Positions 16,486 through 25,058 of a DNA stretch of 48,922 nucleotides are shown here, piece by piece (position 1 is the first letter of the stretch; each line of letters opens with the position of its first letter). The notes under the pieces are model-generated. The model did not search any database. It worked only from the letters and a program-made list of their open reading frames with translations, and was not told where the DNA came from. This DNA comes from Bacillota bacterium. GTDB taxonomy: Bacteria > Bacillota > Dethiobacteria > DTU022. The translations under genes and the position numbers were made by a program. The stretch spans positions 85,769 through 134,690 of the forward strand of contig JAABTH010000007.1 in assembly GCA_011389985.1 (NCBI GenBank), written 5' to 3'.

Positions 16486-17004
16486 TTGACTAAATCAGTT
16501 AAAGGCGGAATTCTTTTAATTATTGCCGGAGTATTTTTGCTCCTTAATCAGCTTGGTGTAATTCCCGGACAGGTTTTTCTTTTTCTGCTTGCGCTTGGCT
16601 TTATTGCAACTTATGTGCTCCTCGGGGCCAGAAAAGAATACGGGAATGTCGGTTTCTTAATCCCGGGAACAGTACTTCTATCTATTGCCCTCTTTGCTTC
16701 CTTTTCGGGAGCGTTCGGCGGTGACGGTTTGAATCCGGCTTTCTTTTTTATCGGTTTAAGCATGAGTTTTCTAGCTGTTTTTTTAATTCATACTTTCTGG
16801 TACAAAAAAATGGACCACGGGGAAAGGTTTTGGCCCCTTTATCCGGCAGCGGGTCTGCTGCTGCTGGCCGGTATTATCTCTCTCGGTTCATCAGGGCAGT
16901 TGGTTAAAAAAATAAGCCTCTTTAACTATCTCTGGGTTATTGTTTTGATAGGTTTGGGCATATGGTTAATTGTAAGCAGCATTCGGCGTAATAAAAAAAG
17001 GTAA
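16486..17004 (+). CDS. LiaF-like/DUF5668-type four-helix membrane protein
   Basis: The product is about 172 residues, nearly all membrane-embedded. It opens with the LiaF/LiaI-type transmembrane motif KGGILLIIAGVFLLLNQLGVI, whose hydrophobic core covers residues 6-25. Three or four more helices follow, and it ends in a basic RRNKKR tail. The TTG at 16486 is favoured because AAGGGAG lies 9 bases upstream; an ATG at 16477 directly abuts that site. Its place after a LiaRS-like kinase/regulator pair suggests a regulatory or target role in cell-envelope stress. The C-terminal LiaF domain is missing, so it is not a full LiaF. Confidence 0.7.
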   Translation: MTKSVKGGILLIIAGVFLLLNQLGVIPGQVFLFLLALGFIATYVLLGARKEYGNVGFLIPGTVLLSIALFASFSGAFGGDGLNPAFFFIGLSMSFLAVFLIHTFWYKKMDHGERFWPLYPAAGLLLLAGIISLGSSGQLVKKISLFNYLWVIVLIGLGIWLIVSSIRRNKKR

Positions 17005-17122
17005 ATGTATTAATTAAAAAACCAGTTAACTACACCCGCCTTTAGACAGTTGTGCCTGGGTGATGCAGATACGGCTAAATCTGCTGCTGGACAAAAGAGT
17101 GTAAAGACAAGGAATTGGGTAA

Positions 17123-17719
17123 ATGGGGATATTCAAGTACGGTCTCACTGAAATTGAATACCTAAAAAACAGGGACCAAAAACTGGGTGCCGCTATAGGC
17201 GAGATTGGGATGATCAAACGTGAAATTACTCATGATCCCTTTGCGGCGCTGATTTTAAGTGTAATCAGCCAGCAGATATCGAAGAAAGCGGCTGCAACTA
17301 TAAAGACAAGGTTATTCTGCTTGCTGGATGATTTAACGCCGGATAAGATCCTCGAGACAGATCTCGTTTATATCAAAAGCTGTGGTATGTCGGAAAGGAA
17401 AGCCGTTTACATCAAAGGAATTGCTGAAGCAGCAGTATCGGGTAAAATTGATTTTCCCGGTCTGAGATTTATACCTGACGAGATTATTATAGAAAAATTA
17501 ACTGCCCTTGATGGAGTCGGGACATGGACAGCAGAAATGCTGCTCATATTCTCACTCTGTCGCCCTGATGTAGTCAGCTATCGTGATCTGGCTATCCGCA
17601 GGGGAATGATCAGACTTTACGGCCTGAAAGATCTGACAAATAAAGAATTTGAAAGGTATCGTCAAAGATATTCTCCATACGGTTCTGTAGCCTCCCTTTA
17701 TTTGTGGGAGCTGTCATAG
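17123..17719 (+). CDS. DNA-3-methyladenine glycosylase II (AlkA-like, HhH-GPD)
   Basis: A base-excision repair glycosylase of 198 residues that would remove alkylated purines from DNA. It has the HhH-GPD core: ISQQISKKAA helix, helix-hairpin-helix LTALDGVGTWTAEML (residues 127-140) and the catalytic aspartate D155 in VSYRDLAIRRG. The N-terminal beta domain of E. coli AlkA is absent, as in many Gram-positive members. No iron-sulfur cysteines are seen, which separates it from endonuclease III/MutY. The start has only a modest AAGGA ribosome site. Confidence 0.88.
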   Translation: MGIFKYGLTEIEYLKNRDQKLGAAIGEIGMIKREITHDPFAALILSVISQQISKKAAATIKTRLFCLLDDLTPDKILETDLVYIKSCGMSERKAVYIKGIAEAAVSGKIDFPGLRFIPDEIIIEKLTALDGVGTWTAEMLLIFSLCRPDVVSYRDLAIRRGMIRLYGLKDLTNKEFERYRQRYSPYGSVASLYLWELS

Positions 17720-17736
17720 TAAGGGGGTAAACCGGT

Positions 17737-17905
17737 TTATATGACCATTGTTTTTCCATATTCCGGCACATAAAGAGGCATATCGGGATAAAGCTTTGCA
17801 ATTTTGCCTGCAAAAGATGCGGTGTTAACCGGGCTTGATACAGGTGGGAATGTATCATCAAAGTGATGCAGGTAAAGGGCCTTTGGCCGTGATAGATATA
17901 TGATA
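17737..17905 (-). pseudogene. C-terminal remnant of an MBL-fold-hydrolase-like gene
   Basis: Minus-strand reading gives about 55 protein-like codons ending at TAA 17739-17737. They contain LYLHHFDDTFPPVSSPV and then KLYPDMPLYVPEYGKTMVI. The HHFDD-FPP pattern resembles the C-terminal part of metallo-beta-lactamase-fold hydrolases. An in-frame stop lies just upstream and no start or ribosome site is present, so it looks like the leftover end of a deleted gene. Family assignment is tentative. Confidence 0.45.
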
Positions 17906-17955
17906 TAGTATTAATAACGAATATTGATAAATCCGAGATAAAGGAAAGAGGTGTT

Positions 17956-18732
17956 ATGATGAATGAACTATTTTGGCAGTCTACTTTGCTGGTTTTTGGA
18001 TATTTTCTTATATTTTTCCTGGTGGCCCAGGTAATTAAAAATAATTCGATTGTAGACATGGGTTGGGGCGCCGGCTTTGTTCTGGTTGCCTTTTTTACGC
18101 TGATCAGTCAAAGCGCTTATGTTGAAAGAAATATTCTGTTGACCATACTGGTTACAATTTGGGGTGGGCGACTGACCTACCATATCGTAAAACGTAATTG
18201 GGGCAAGCCTGAAGATTTTCGTTACGCCAAGTGGCGTGAAGAATGGGGCCGCTGGTTGGTTCCCCGTGCTTTCTTTCAAATATTTATGTTTCAGGGCTTC
18301 CTCATGCTTGTAGTTGGCTACCCTATAATTTTAGTAAGTGCCTATCCACAATCTGGTTTGAACTTTTTAGATTACCTTGGTTTGCTGGTTTGGATAATCG
18401 GTTTCTATTTTGAATCTGTAGGGGATAAGCAGTTGGCTGAATTTAAAAAAGATCCTGCCAACAAAGGGCATGTTATAAAGAGCGGACTTTGGAAGTATAC
18501 CCGTCATCCCAATTATTTTGGTGAAGCAACAATGTGGTGGGGAATATTTTTACTTTCGCTTTCAGTAACTAACGGTTTTAGCGCGATAATCAGCCCACTT
18601 ACTATCACTTTATTGCTGCTTTATGTTTCCGGTGTGCCCATGCTGGAACGTAAATATAAGGATAATGTCGAATTCCAGGAATATGCAAAGGTAACAAGCA
18701 AATTTTTCCCGTGGTTTCCAAGAAAATCTTAA
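17956..18732 (+). CDS. DUF1295 family membrane protein (steroid reductase/ICMT-like)
   Basis: A 258-residue polytopic membrane protein with about six hydrophobic segments. The C-terminal signature [20 protein letters not shown] is the nucleotide/SAM-binding-like motif shared by DUF1295, steroid 5-alpha-reductase and isoprenylcysteine methyltransferase families. The opening [16 protein letters not shown] and the [12 protein letters not shown] segment are also family-typical. The substrate is unknown; a lipid reductase or methyltransferase role is plausible. An AAAGAGGTG ribosome site precedes the ATG. It is followed after 21 bases by the DUF2177 gene, probably co-transcribed. Confidence 0.87.
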   Translation: MMNELFWQSTLLVFGYFLIFFLVAQVIKNNSIVDMGWGAGFVLVAFFTLISQSAYVERNILLTILVTIWGGRLTYHIVKRNWGKPEDFRYAKWREEWGRWLVPRAFFQIFMFQGFLMLVVGYPIILVSAYPQSGLNFLDYLGLLVWIIGFYFESVGDKQLAEFKKDPANKGHVIKSGLWKYTRHPNYFGEATMWWGIFLLSLSVTNGFSAIISPLTITLLLLYVSGVPMLERKYKDNVEFQEYAKVTSKFFPWFPRKS

Positions 18733-18753
18733 TTAATACGGAGGGAATTAATA

Positions 18754-19158
18754 ATGCTGATTAAATATATGCAGTTATACCTGGTAACTCTTGCTGCTTT
18801 TTTTGTCATAGATATGATCTGGTTGGGCCTGGTTGCAAAGAAGTTTTACCGGGGACAGTTAGGCTTCATCATGGCGCCAAAGGTTAACTGGCCGGCAGCA
18901 ATAGTATTCTATCTTGCCTTCATAATTGGTTTAATCTATTTTGTTACTTATCCGGCAATATTGAGGGACAGTGGGGTTTATGCATTTTTTTCAGGAGCTT
19001 TTTTCGGTTTTATCTGCTATGCCACCTACGACCTGACCAACCTGGCAACTTTAAAGAATTGGCCTCTTAAAGTAACCCTGGTTGATTTAGCCTGGGGTTC
19101 AACTCTCTCCGCTCTTCTTTCGCTGATCGGTTTTTTATACGGCAGGAATTTATTTTAA
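18754..19158 (+). CDS. DUF2177 family membrane protein
   Basis: A 134-residue, four-helix membrane protein. Family-typical elements are FFVIDMIWLGLVAKKFY near the N-terminus and YATYDLTNLATLKNWP in the third helix region, then VDLAWGS. Function is unknown. In many bacteria DUF2177 and DUF1295 genes occur next to each other, as they do here, which suggests a shared membrane-lipid-related task. A GGAGGG ribosome site precedes the ATG, and a strong hairpin follows the gene. Confidence 0.87.
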   Translation: MLIKYMQLYLVTLAAFFVIDMIWLGLVAKKFYRGQLGFIMAPKVNWPAAIVFYLAFIIGLIYFVTYPAILRDSGVYAFFSGAFFGFICYATYDLTNLATLKNWPLKVTLVDLAWGSTLSALLSLIGFLYGRNLF

Positions 19159-19172
19159 CCTAAAAAGAATGA

Positions 19173-19209
19173 TCAAAGGCCTGGTCGATATTCTTGACCA
19201 GGCCTTTGA
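19173..19209. terminator. Hairpin after the DUF2177 gene
   Basis: A 14-bp perfect stem (TCAAAGGCCTGGTC at 19173-19186 and its complement at 19196-19209) with a 9-base loop. A T-run proper is missing, but position and strength fit a transcription terminator. Confidence 0.65.
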
Positions 19210-19325
19210 CATTAAGTAACCGGCTTTTTAATAATTTGAACTGCCGATTGGGAATAGAGGAAAATTGGCCCTAATGAAGTATATTTAAATTATAATATTC
19301 ATTGAAAAGAGGGGAGATTTCAGAT

Positions 19326-20450
19326 TTGATAATTGGAGTGCCCAGAGAAATAAAAAGTGATGAAAACAGGGTGGCATTAACACCGGGTGGTGCACAAGTC
19401 TTACAAGCATCAGGTCATAGTGTATTAATTGAAAAAGAAGCCGGAGCAGGAAGCGGGTTCAAAGACAATGATTACGCTTTTGTTGGCGCAGATTTAATTC
19501 AGGATCCGGCGGATATCTTTGCCAAAGCAGATATGATCATGAAAGTAAAAGAGCCTCAACCCTCTGAGTATAAATATCTAAGGAAAGGACAGATACTATT
19601 TACCTTTCTTCATCTCGGCGCATCAATTCAACTAGCTGAGGCATTGCTTGGCAGTGAAGTAACCGGTATTTCCTATGATACGGTTCAGAAGTCAGATGGT
19701 TCACTGCCACTGCTGGCTCCTATGAGTGAAGTTGCAGGGAAAATGGCTGTTCAGGTTGGAGCTTGCTACCTGGAAAAAAATCATGGTGGCTCGGGAGTAT
19801 TATTAGGTGGTGTTCCCGGTGTTCCACCTGGCCATGTTGTTATAATCGGAGGCGGAATGGTTGGTTTGAATGCTGCCAAGGTTGCTTTAGGTATGGGAGC
19901 AAGAGTAACTCTTTTAGATATAGATGCAAATAAATTAAGACATATTGATGATATCTTCAGCGGCCATGTTAATACGATAATATCTAATTTACATTGGGTT
20001 AACAAGATGGTTGCTGAAGCTGACTTATTAATTGGCGCGGTATTAATACCCGGAGCTAAAGCTCCTCATATAGTTACAGAAGAGATGATTACAGGTATGA
20101 AAACAGGATCGGTAGTTGTTGATGTTGCGATAGATCAGGGTGGGTGCATAGAAACATGTGATATGCCTACAACACACAGTGAGCCAATTAATGTAAAACA
20201 TGGGGTTATCCATTACAGCGTAGCAAATATACCGGGTGCAGTTCCCAGAACGTCAACCCTGGCTCTTACTAATGTTACATTACCATACGCACAAAAATTG
20301 GCTGACTTTGGTTTTGAAAAAGCGATCAGAGATGATCTGGCCCTGTATCGGGGAGTCAATACATTTAAAGGTCACATTGTGCATGAAACTGTTGCCTTAT
20401 CTCTTAATCTAAAATTTGTTCAATTAAATGATCTTATATCTGCAAAATAA
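19326..20450 (+). CDS. ald: Alanine dehydrogenase
   Basis: NAD-dependent oxidative deamination of L-alanine to pyruvate and ammonia, or the reverse. The 374-residue length matches Bacillus Ald. Signature segments are IGVPREIKSDENRVALTPGG at the N-terminus, the catalytic region with MKVKEPQPSEY and FTFLHL, and the NAD Rossmann motif IIGGGMVGLNAA. It ends with the HGVIHYSVANIPGAVPRTST stretch. The TTG at 19326 is chosen because GGGGAG lies 9 bases upstream and the protein then starts as in homologues; a TTG at 19302 precedes the ribosome site. Together with the glycine cleavage genes it suggests use of amino acids. Confidence 0.95.
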   Translation: MIIGVPREIKSDENRVALTPGGAQVLQASGHSVLIEKEAGAGSGFKDNDYAFVGADLIQDPADIFAKADMIMKVKEPQPSEYKYLRKGQILFTFLHLGASIQLAEALLGSEVTGISYDTVQKSDGSLPLLAPMSEVAGKMAVQVGACYLEKNHGGSGVLLGGVPGVPPGHVVIIGGGMVGLNAAKVALGMGARVTLLDIDANKLRHIDDIFSGHVNTIISNLHWVNKMVAEADLLIGAVLIPGAKAPHIVTEEMITGMKTGSVVVDVAIDQGGCIETCDMPTTHSEPINVKHGVIHYSVANIPGAVPRTSTLALTNVTLPYAQKLADFGFEKAIRDDLALYRGVNTFKGHIVHETVALSLNLKFVQLNDLISAK

Positions 20451-20468
20451 AATCTTGCGGGGTGCAAA

Positions 20469-21326
20469 ATGATCTTAATAACCGGGGCAGCCGGAAAGAC
20501 AGGGCAGGCAGTTTTGAATGCGCTTGTAGAGCGAGGAGAAACTGTGCGGGTTTTTGTTCGCAGGCAGGAACAGGCTGATCAATTATTAAAAAAAGGAGCA
20601 GCTTCAGCTTGCGTCGGTGATATGACCAGCCCTGAAAAAATTAGTGAAGCAATGGAAGGCGCAGTGTCTGTTTACCATATATGTCCCAATATGCATCCAA
20701 ATGAAGTTGAAATCGGCCGAATGGCGATTAATGCGGCACAAAAATTTGGTCTCGAACATTTTGTCTACCATTCGGTTCTTCATCCCCAAACTGAAAAAAT
20801 GCCGCATCATTGGAAAAAAATGAAGGTAGAAGAGCTGCTTTTTGAATCTGGCCTGAGATTTACAATAATACAGCCCGCCCCCTATATGCAGAATATCCTT
20901 GCCGATAAGAAATCGATATTTGATCAAGGTCTTTACAGGGTGCCATACCCTGCAGATACTAAATTCAGCATGATAGATCTGGTTGATTTGGGCAGAGCTG
21001 CGGCTGTAGTTTTAACGGAACCCGGTTATAAAGAAGCTGTTTACGAAATAGTCGGAACAAACGGTTTATCACAATTTGAAATTGCCGGCTTGCTGTCTAA
21101 AATTTTGGAACAGCCGGTTAGTGCCGAAGAAATAAAAATAGAAGACTGGCGCCGGGATGCTGAAGAAGCCGGGATGGGATCTTACCAGGTTGAAACCCTA
21201 ATTAAAATGTTTAAATATTATGCCATGTATGGCTTGTGTGGTAATAATTATCTTCTCAGGCAGATTCTTGGACGTGATCCACATACTTTTACGGCTTTTA
21301 TCTCACGCGAATTCTTAAAACATTAA
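20469..21326 (+). CDS. NmrA-like NAD(P)-binding protein (atypical SDR)
   Basis: A 285-residue Rossmann protein of the NmrA/QOR2-like group. The N-terminal ILITGAAGKTGQAV supplies the GxxGxxG dinucleotide loop, then FVRRQEQADQL and the GDMTSPEKI element. YHSVLHPQTEKMPHHWKKMKVEELL (residues 98-122) resembles the SDR-like active site region without a clear Tyr-x3-Lys. Some relatives sense redox ratio, others reduce quinones; the role here is unknown. It starts 18 bases after ald and is probably in the same operon. Confidence 0.83.
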   Translation: MILITGAAGKTGQAVLNALVERGETVRVFVRRQEQADQLLKKGAASACVGDMTSPEKISEAMEGAVSVYHICPNMHPNEVEIGRMAINAAQKFGLEHFVYHSVLHPQTEKMPHHWKKMKVEELLFESGLRFTIIQPAPYMQNILADKKSIFDQGLYRVPYPADTKFSMIDLVDLGRAAAVVLTEPGYKEAVYEIVGTNGLSQFEIAGLLSKILEQPVSAEEIKIEDWRRDAEEAGMGSYQVETLIKMFKYYAMYGLCGNNYLLRQILGRDPHTFTAFISREFLKH

Positions 21327-21338
21327 ATAACTATATTG

Positions 21339-21359
21339 TTACAATTACAGCAATTGTAA
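21339..21359. promoter_or_regulatory. Palindrome upstream of the cupin gene
   Basis: TTACAATT (21339-21346) and AATTGTAA (21352-21359) form a perfect 8-bp palindrome around a 5-base centre, flanked on both sides by the direct repeat ATAACTATA. It lies 22 bases before the cupin ATG. This is either a regulator-binding site or a short hairpin. Confidence 0.4.
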
Positions 21360-21381
21360 ATAACTATAGGAGGCTCAAGTA

Positions 21382-21756
21382 ATGTTTATTACTGACCTGG
21401 AGAAAACTGAAGAAATTGATATCACTCCTGAAGATCAGAAAGATAAAGGGCGTGCTACCGTTCGATGGTTGTTAGGCGAGCCTGAAGGAGCGCCTAATTT
21501 TGAGATGCGTTACTTTTCCCTTTCCGGTGATATTGCCACAGATTGGCATAACCACCAGTGGGAGCACCAGGTTTTTGTGGTTGAAGGAAAGGGGAAATTT
21601 AAGACAGTTGATAAAGAGGTTGAGCTATCTCCCGGCTCTGCTGTCTTTGTTGCTCCGGGTGAGCAGCACCATTTTATATGCACAGGCCATCAATTCGATT
21701 TTATATGTGTGGTACCGAAAGGCACGCGAACTTGTATGGTTACAGATAAAAGATAA
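21382..21756 (+). CDS. Cupin-domain protein
   Basis: A 124-residue single-domain cupin. Metal-binding motif 1 is seen as DWHNHQWEHQVFVVEGKG (His, His, Glu and His pattern). Motif 2 is PGEQHHFICTG with its His. Small stand-alone cupins can be sensors, isomerases or dioxygenases, and nothing in the sequence fixes the substrate. An AGGAGG ribosome site precedes the ATG. It is flanked by a palindrome upstream and a terminator downstream, so it may be transcribed alone or with ald and the NmrA-like gene. Confidence 0.85.
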   Translation: MFITDLEKTEEIDITPEDQKDKGRATVRWLLGEPEGAPNFEMRYFSLSGDIATDWHNHQWEHQVFVVEGKGKFKTVDKEVELSPGSAVFVAPGEQHHFICTGHQFDFICVVPKGTRTCMVTDKR

Positions 21757-21761
21757 AGTCC

Positions 21762-21798
21762 GGACAAGGGGAGAAGCTTAAATACCCACCCCTTGTCC
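21762..21798. terminator. Bidirectional terminator between cupin and aldolase genes
   Basis: A perfect 10-bp stem (GGACAAGGGG at 21762-21771 and CCCCTTGTCC at 21789-21798) lies between two convergent genes. The minus-strand read-out is followed by a T-rich tail. Confidence 0.75.
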
Positions 21799-21806
21799 AG
21801 TTAAAA

Positions 21807-23090
21807 TTAATCGTCGAAATCTCCGGCAGGCCCTTTGGCGCTGGTAATAGTTTTAGCTTTTTCTTTAATTTTCTCAGCTGTCCAGTCAGCCGGGTCTTCC
21901 AAGCGTTCAACCTTAGGACCCGGGTCATAAGAGTTTTTCTTTATAATTTCTTCTATGACCAGAGGGGCAGTATCGGCAGCGTTAAAAACTCTGGTCAGAA
22001 GTTCATAAACGAACTTTTCGACCCCTTCAGCCATCCGGTCCCGGATTTCCTTTGCCTGTCCTAATATTTTATTTTCAAAGGGCAGGTTCAGTTTTTTATA
22101 ATCTCCCTTTTTCAGCTGCTTGGCATCAGCATAAGCAACCATTTCAGCCCAGAGTTCTTCCGTAACTCCTGTATCCTTAACCTTAATGAAGTTACCGTTT
22201 TCATCCAAAATAGCATTGCCGTAATCATTAACCTGTACCCCCCAGGAAATCATCTGCAGGGCAGTGGCAACATTAGCTTTGGTAGTATTGGTTTTTGTAG
22301 CGATTTCACGCAGGCGTTCAGAACTATTGCCCGAAGTGCCATGCTGTGCTCCGGAAACCCGGTATCGCTCAATTGTATTGTGAATAGATGCTGTAAGCTC
22401 TACCTGGATACCGGCGTCGTTTTCCTCGATCCCATGAGTTGTTCCGTTGTTCAGGGCAATCCAGTCTGGAAAGATGCTGTTTGCATTAAGGCCCTGGATT
22501 AGAAAAAGAGCTTCTTCAGGGGTTGATAGCCCGAGCGAGCCTTTGATTTCGCCAACTTCAGTTTCAAGTCCCGCCCATTCTGGCACATATCGGTTCATTG
22601 CGATGTTTGTCAACAAATTTCGGTCATCAAGCTGATGTGATGCATCGATGGCAATAGAGGTGATACCTGCATCAAAGAGGCTCGGTATTTCTGTTTCTGC
22701 TTTAACCGCATCTTTTTGGTTTTTAATTCCATAATGATCGGCGTGAACGGCAATGGGCACAGTGATGCCCAGCTCGTTGCACATTTGATCAACAATACGG
22801 GCGATATTCCATAAATTAACAGCGCAGTATGCTTCAGCGCCTCCTTCGCTTTTAGCGATCTCAATGATAATCGCCGCATTTGCCTTTTGAGCAGCAAGCA
22901 AAGTGCCGCGGATTACCATAGCGTTGCGGCCGTTTGCTGCGATGGTCATAGCATTTCCTTTGGACAGCATCGCCCTGTCAATATATTTTCCGCTGACAAT
23001 TAGCGCTTTGGAGTTGGGAAAGAGCTTAGCAATTGAAGGTGGGCGGCCGGCAGAAAGAGCATTTTCAAAATCGGGGGAGTTTTTAACCAT
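21807..23090 (-). CDS. Class II fructose-bisphosphate aldolase family protein, long form
   Basis: Zinc-dependent aldol cleavage of fructose 1,6-bisphosphate in glycolysis and gluconeogenesis is the likely reaction. The 427-residue protein has the class II metal motif VHADHYGIKN, an IDASHQLDDRNL region, and a second glycine/His-rich segment ALNNGTTHGIEEND. It also has SGAQHGTSG, the phosphate-binding loop region. It is longer than typical Fba (about 285-360) and has a charged C-terminal extension, matching a long clade of class II aldolases in anaerobes. Other ketose-bisphosphate aldolase substrates are possible. A GGAGGATAAC ribosome site precedes the ATG. Confidence 0.85.
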   Translation of the reverse strand: MVKNSPDFENALSAGRPPSIAKLFPNSKALIVSGKYIDRAMLSKGNAMTIAANGRNAMVIRGTLLAAQKANAAIIIEIAKSEGGAEAYCAVNLWNIARIVDQMCNELGITVPIAVHADHYGIKNQKDAVKAETEIPSLFDAGITSIAIDASHQLDDRNLLTNIAMNRYVPEWAGLETEVGEIKGSLGLSTPEEALFLIQGLNANSIFPDWIALNNGTTHGIEENDAGIQVELTASIHNTIERYRVSGAQHGTSGNSSERLREIATKTNTTKANVATALQMISWGVQVNDYGNAILDENGNFIKVKDTGVTEELWAEMVAYADAKQLKKGDYKKLNLPFENKILGQAKEIRDRMAEGVEKFVYELLTRVFNAADTAPLVIEEIIKKNSYDPGPKVERLEDPADWTAEKIKEKAKTITSAKGPAGDFDD

Positions 23091-23257
23091 GGTTATCCTC
23101 CTTATCCTTAATGGATCATAACTAGATAAAACTACTCATGGGGATAGGTTGCTTTTCCTTTAGATTATAATATAATTATCACATAGTCACAACTGCCCTA
23201 CACCGTAACCATTATAATTTAAAGTCAAATATTCAATATTAGGAGGTCCTCTCCGAA

Positions 23258-23326
23258 ATGCTAACAGCATTTATCTTAAAAGTTGTTAGCATTGCTATGG
23301 TTATTGTGTTTGCTCTTTCCATTTAA
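23258..23326 (+). CDS. Possible 22-residue hydrophobic peptide
   Basis: An AGGAGGT (23241-23247) is followed 10 bases later by ATG and 22 codons giving MLTAFILKVVSIAMVIVFAL plus two residues, a single potential membrane helix with one Lys. It sits in the otherwise gene-free 23091-23602 gap. The reading frame overlaps a 9-bp inverted repeat (23258-23266 with 23284-23292), and another 11-bp repeat follows (23337-23347 with 23365-23375). It could be a small membrane peptide, a toxin-like peptide or a leader. No family is recognised. Confidence 0.35.
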   Translation: MLTAFILKVVSIAMVIVFALSI

Positions 23327-23397
23327 CAAAAAGAACCATAGAAATAATGCCTTTTATAATTCCTTTATTTCTATGCATTGGAGATACCTTTTTGTAG

Positions 23398-23430
23398 TAA
23401 CCACCCTTTTGGGGTGGGTTATTTTCTCTA
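23398..23430 (+). terminator. Probable terminator downstream of the small peptide ORF
   Basis: CCACCC (23401-23406) pairs with GGGTGG (23412-23417) over a 5-base loop. The flanking TAA/TTA pairs extend the stem past one bulged G, and TTATTTTCTCT follows. Confidence 0.55.
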
Positions 23431-23602
23431 AAATTATATTATACTTAGAATAGCTTAAAAAAGGCTGCCGCTTTTTTGTTGAGTATAAATCCGGAAATAA
23501 TTAATATGAATTCCGAAAGTATATTTATTAATTGTGAAATATGTGTGATAATATTTACAAGTAATAGTTATTTAGTTAATAATTACAGCCGGGAGGGAAA
23601 TA

Positions 23603-24925
23603 ATGTCTACACAATGGTATGTTTACAAAAATAATCAACAAAAAGGTCCGATAACCCGCGAAGAGTTAAGTAAGCAGATTATTGAAGGTACTGTTGAACC
23701 AAATGATAAGGTTTGGACTGAAGGGATGGCTGAATGGACGGCAGCAGAAAATATCGAAGGTTTGGTGCCTGAATTGGAAAAATCGCCTCCGCCGCCACCT
23801 CGGGAGGAAATTGCACCTATCCCACCCCCGCCTCCGGCTGGTTCTGCTCCTGTTCCTCCGCCGCCTCCTGGTGCTTTAGACAGCAGAGCTGCTCAAACTG
23901 AACCCGCTGCGCCGCCGTCTTCGGGACCAGTTATACCAAATCATTCCGGTAAAAAGAAAATGAGTGGCTTGAAGTTGGCTGGTATTATTGGCGGATCATT
24001 ATTGGTTCTCATCATAATTTTAATTGTTATTGCTTTATCGTCTGCTCGGAGCGCCCTAAGGTCTTCAGAGGTACATGAACAGGCTATGGCTGCGTTGCAG
24101 GCAAATCCCCAGGCTGTTAGCCTTCTTGGTGAACCAGTTGAGGTTGGTAAAGCAGTTAATGGTGAAATAAATGTTAATAACGGCAGTGGATCTGCTGCCC
24201 TGTCAATACCTGTTTCCGGTTCAGTCAGTGATGGAGATTTAAACACCACTGGAGTCAGAACATCAGGCCAGTGGTCATTGACATCTCTTGAATTGGTAAT
24301 GGCCAATGGAGAAAAATTGGATCTGATGGCTGCTCAAACCGGACAGGGTGATATTTCGCCCGGGCAGTCTGGATTTGAAGCCGGCATAGGCAGTGATGAA
24401 GATGACGAACTTCCTCCAAGACAGGCTGGCGGAGGGTCAGCAAGCACAGTACCCGGTATGCTTACCTTCAACGAACCGGGCTATGGGTTTACAATGGATT
24501 ATCCCGATAACTGGGATTATACGATAGATGATAATATCGTTGATTTTAGGGGTCCTTCCGGTACTGTTGAGAATGACAGTTCGGTAAAAGTTCAGATTCT
24601 TATTTCCAGTAGAATTGGCGGAACCTATTCATCTATTGACGACCTATACCAAGAACTGGAATCTCTGTATAGCAGCCTTAACGGTGAAGTTTATGAATAT
24701 GAAAGCGGAGTCGATTATATCGGCGGTTCGGAGTACCCTTATATTGTAGCAGCCGCTATGTACGAATATGAAGGTGAGGAATATGTTGAAGTAGTAGCAA
24801 TAATTGAGCGGGACACAGATTACTACTATCTTTATATGTATACAGTTCCTCTGAGTGCTGAAGAAGAATTCTTTGACCTTGTCTTTGACGTAATGTTTGA
24901 GTCTTTCGAGTTTGTGCCCTTTTAA
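23603..24925 (+). CDS. GYF_2 / Coa1-like / PsbP-like multidomain membrane protein
   Basis: A 440-residue protein of mixed modules. Residues 4-55 form a GYF_2 (DUF4339) domain with WYVYKNNQQKGPITREEL and the WTEGMAEWTAAE element. Residues 61-115 are proline-rich with PPPPP runs. A transmembrane helix is at about 122-145. Residues 150-240 resemble the Coa1/Tim21-type domain (HEQAMAALQANPQAVSLLGE and then GSGSAALSIPVSG). From 290 to the end a PsbP-like lipoprotein-type fold starts FNEPGYGFTMDYPDNWDY. Topology places the GYF domain in the cytoplasm and the rest outside. Function is unknown; GYF_2 domains usually bind proline-rich peptides. Confidence 0.78.
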   Translation: MSTQWYVYKNNQQKGPITREELSKQIIEGTVEPNDKVWTEGMAEWTAAENIEGLVPELEKSPPPPPREEIAPIPPPPPAGSAPVPPPPPGALDSRAAQTEPAAPPSSGPVIPNHSGKKKMSGLKLAGIIGGSLLVLIIILIVIALSSARSALRSSEVHEQAMAALQANPQAVSLLGEPVEVGKAVNGEINVNNGSGSAALSIPVSGSVSDGDLNTTGVRTSGQWSLTSLELVMANGEKLDLMAAQTGQGDISPGQSGFEAGIGSDEDDELPPRQAGGGSASTVPGMLTFNEPGYGFTMDYPDNWDYTIDDNIVDFRGPSGTVENDSSVKVQILISSRIGGTYSSIDDLYQELESLYSSLNGEVYEYESGVDYIGGSEYPYIVAAAMYEYEGEEYVEVVAIIERDTDYYYLYMYTVPLSAEEEFFDLVFDVMFESFEFVPF

Positions 24926-25058
24926 AACGGACAGGGATTATCTCTCAGGCAAAGGGAATTAGTCTAAAGGCCTTTGAAACAGAGAACAACCAAGTGTTGT
25001 TGCGTACATCATCAAGTTACAATATTACAATATTAATAAATATGCAGGAGGGGTGGAA

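Noticed and set aside
17610-18059. A 149-codon minus-strand ORF
   Set aside because: It is out of frame with the hydrolase-like remnant and antisense to two real genes; it has no ribosome site or family.
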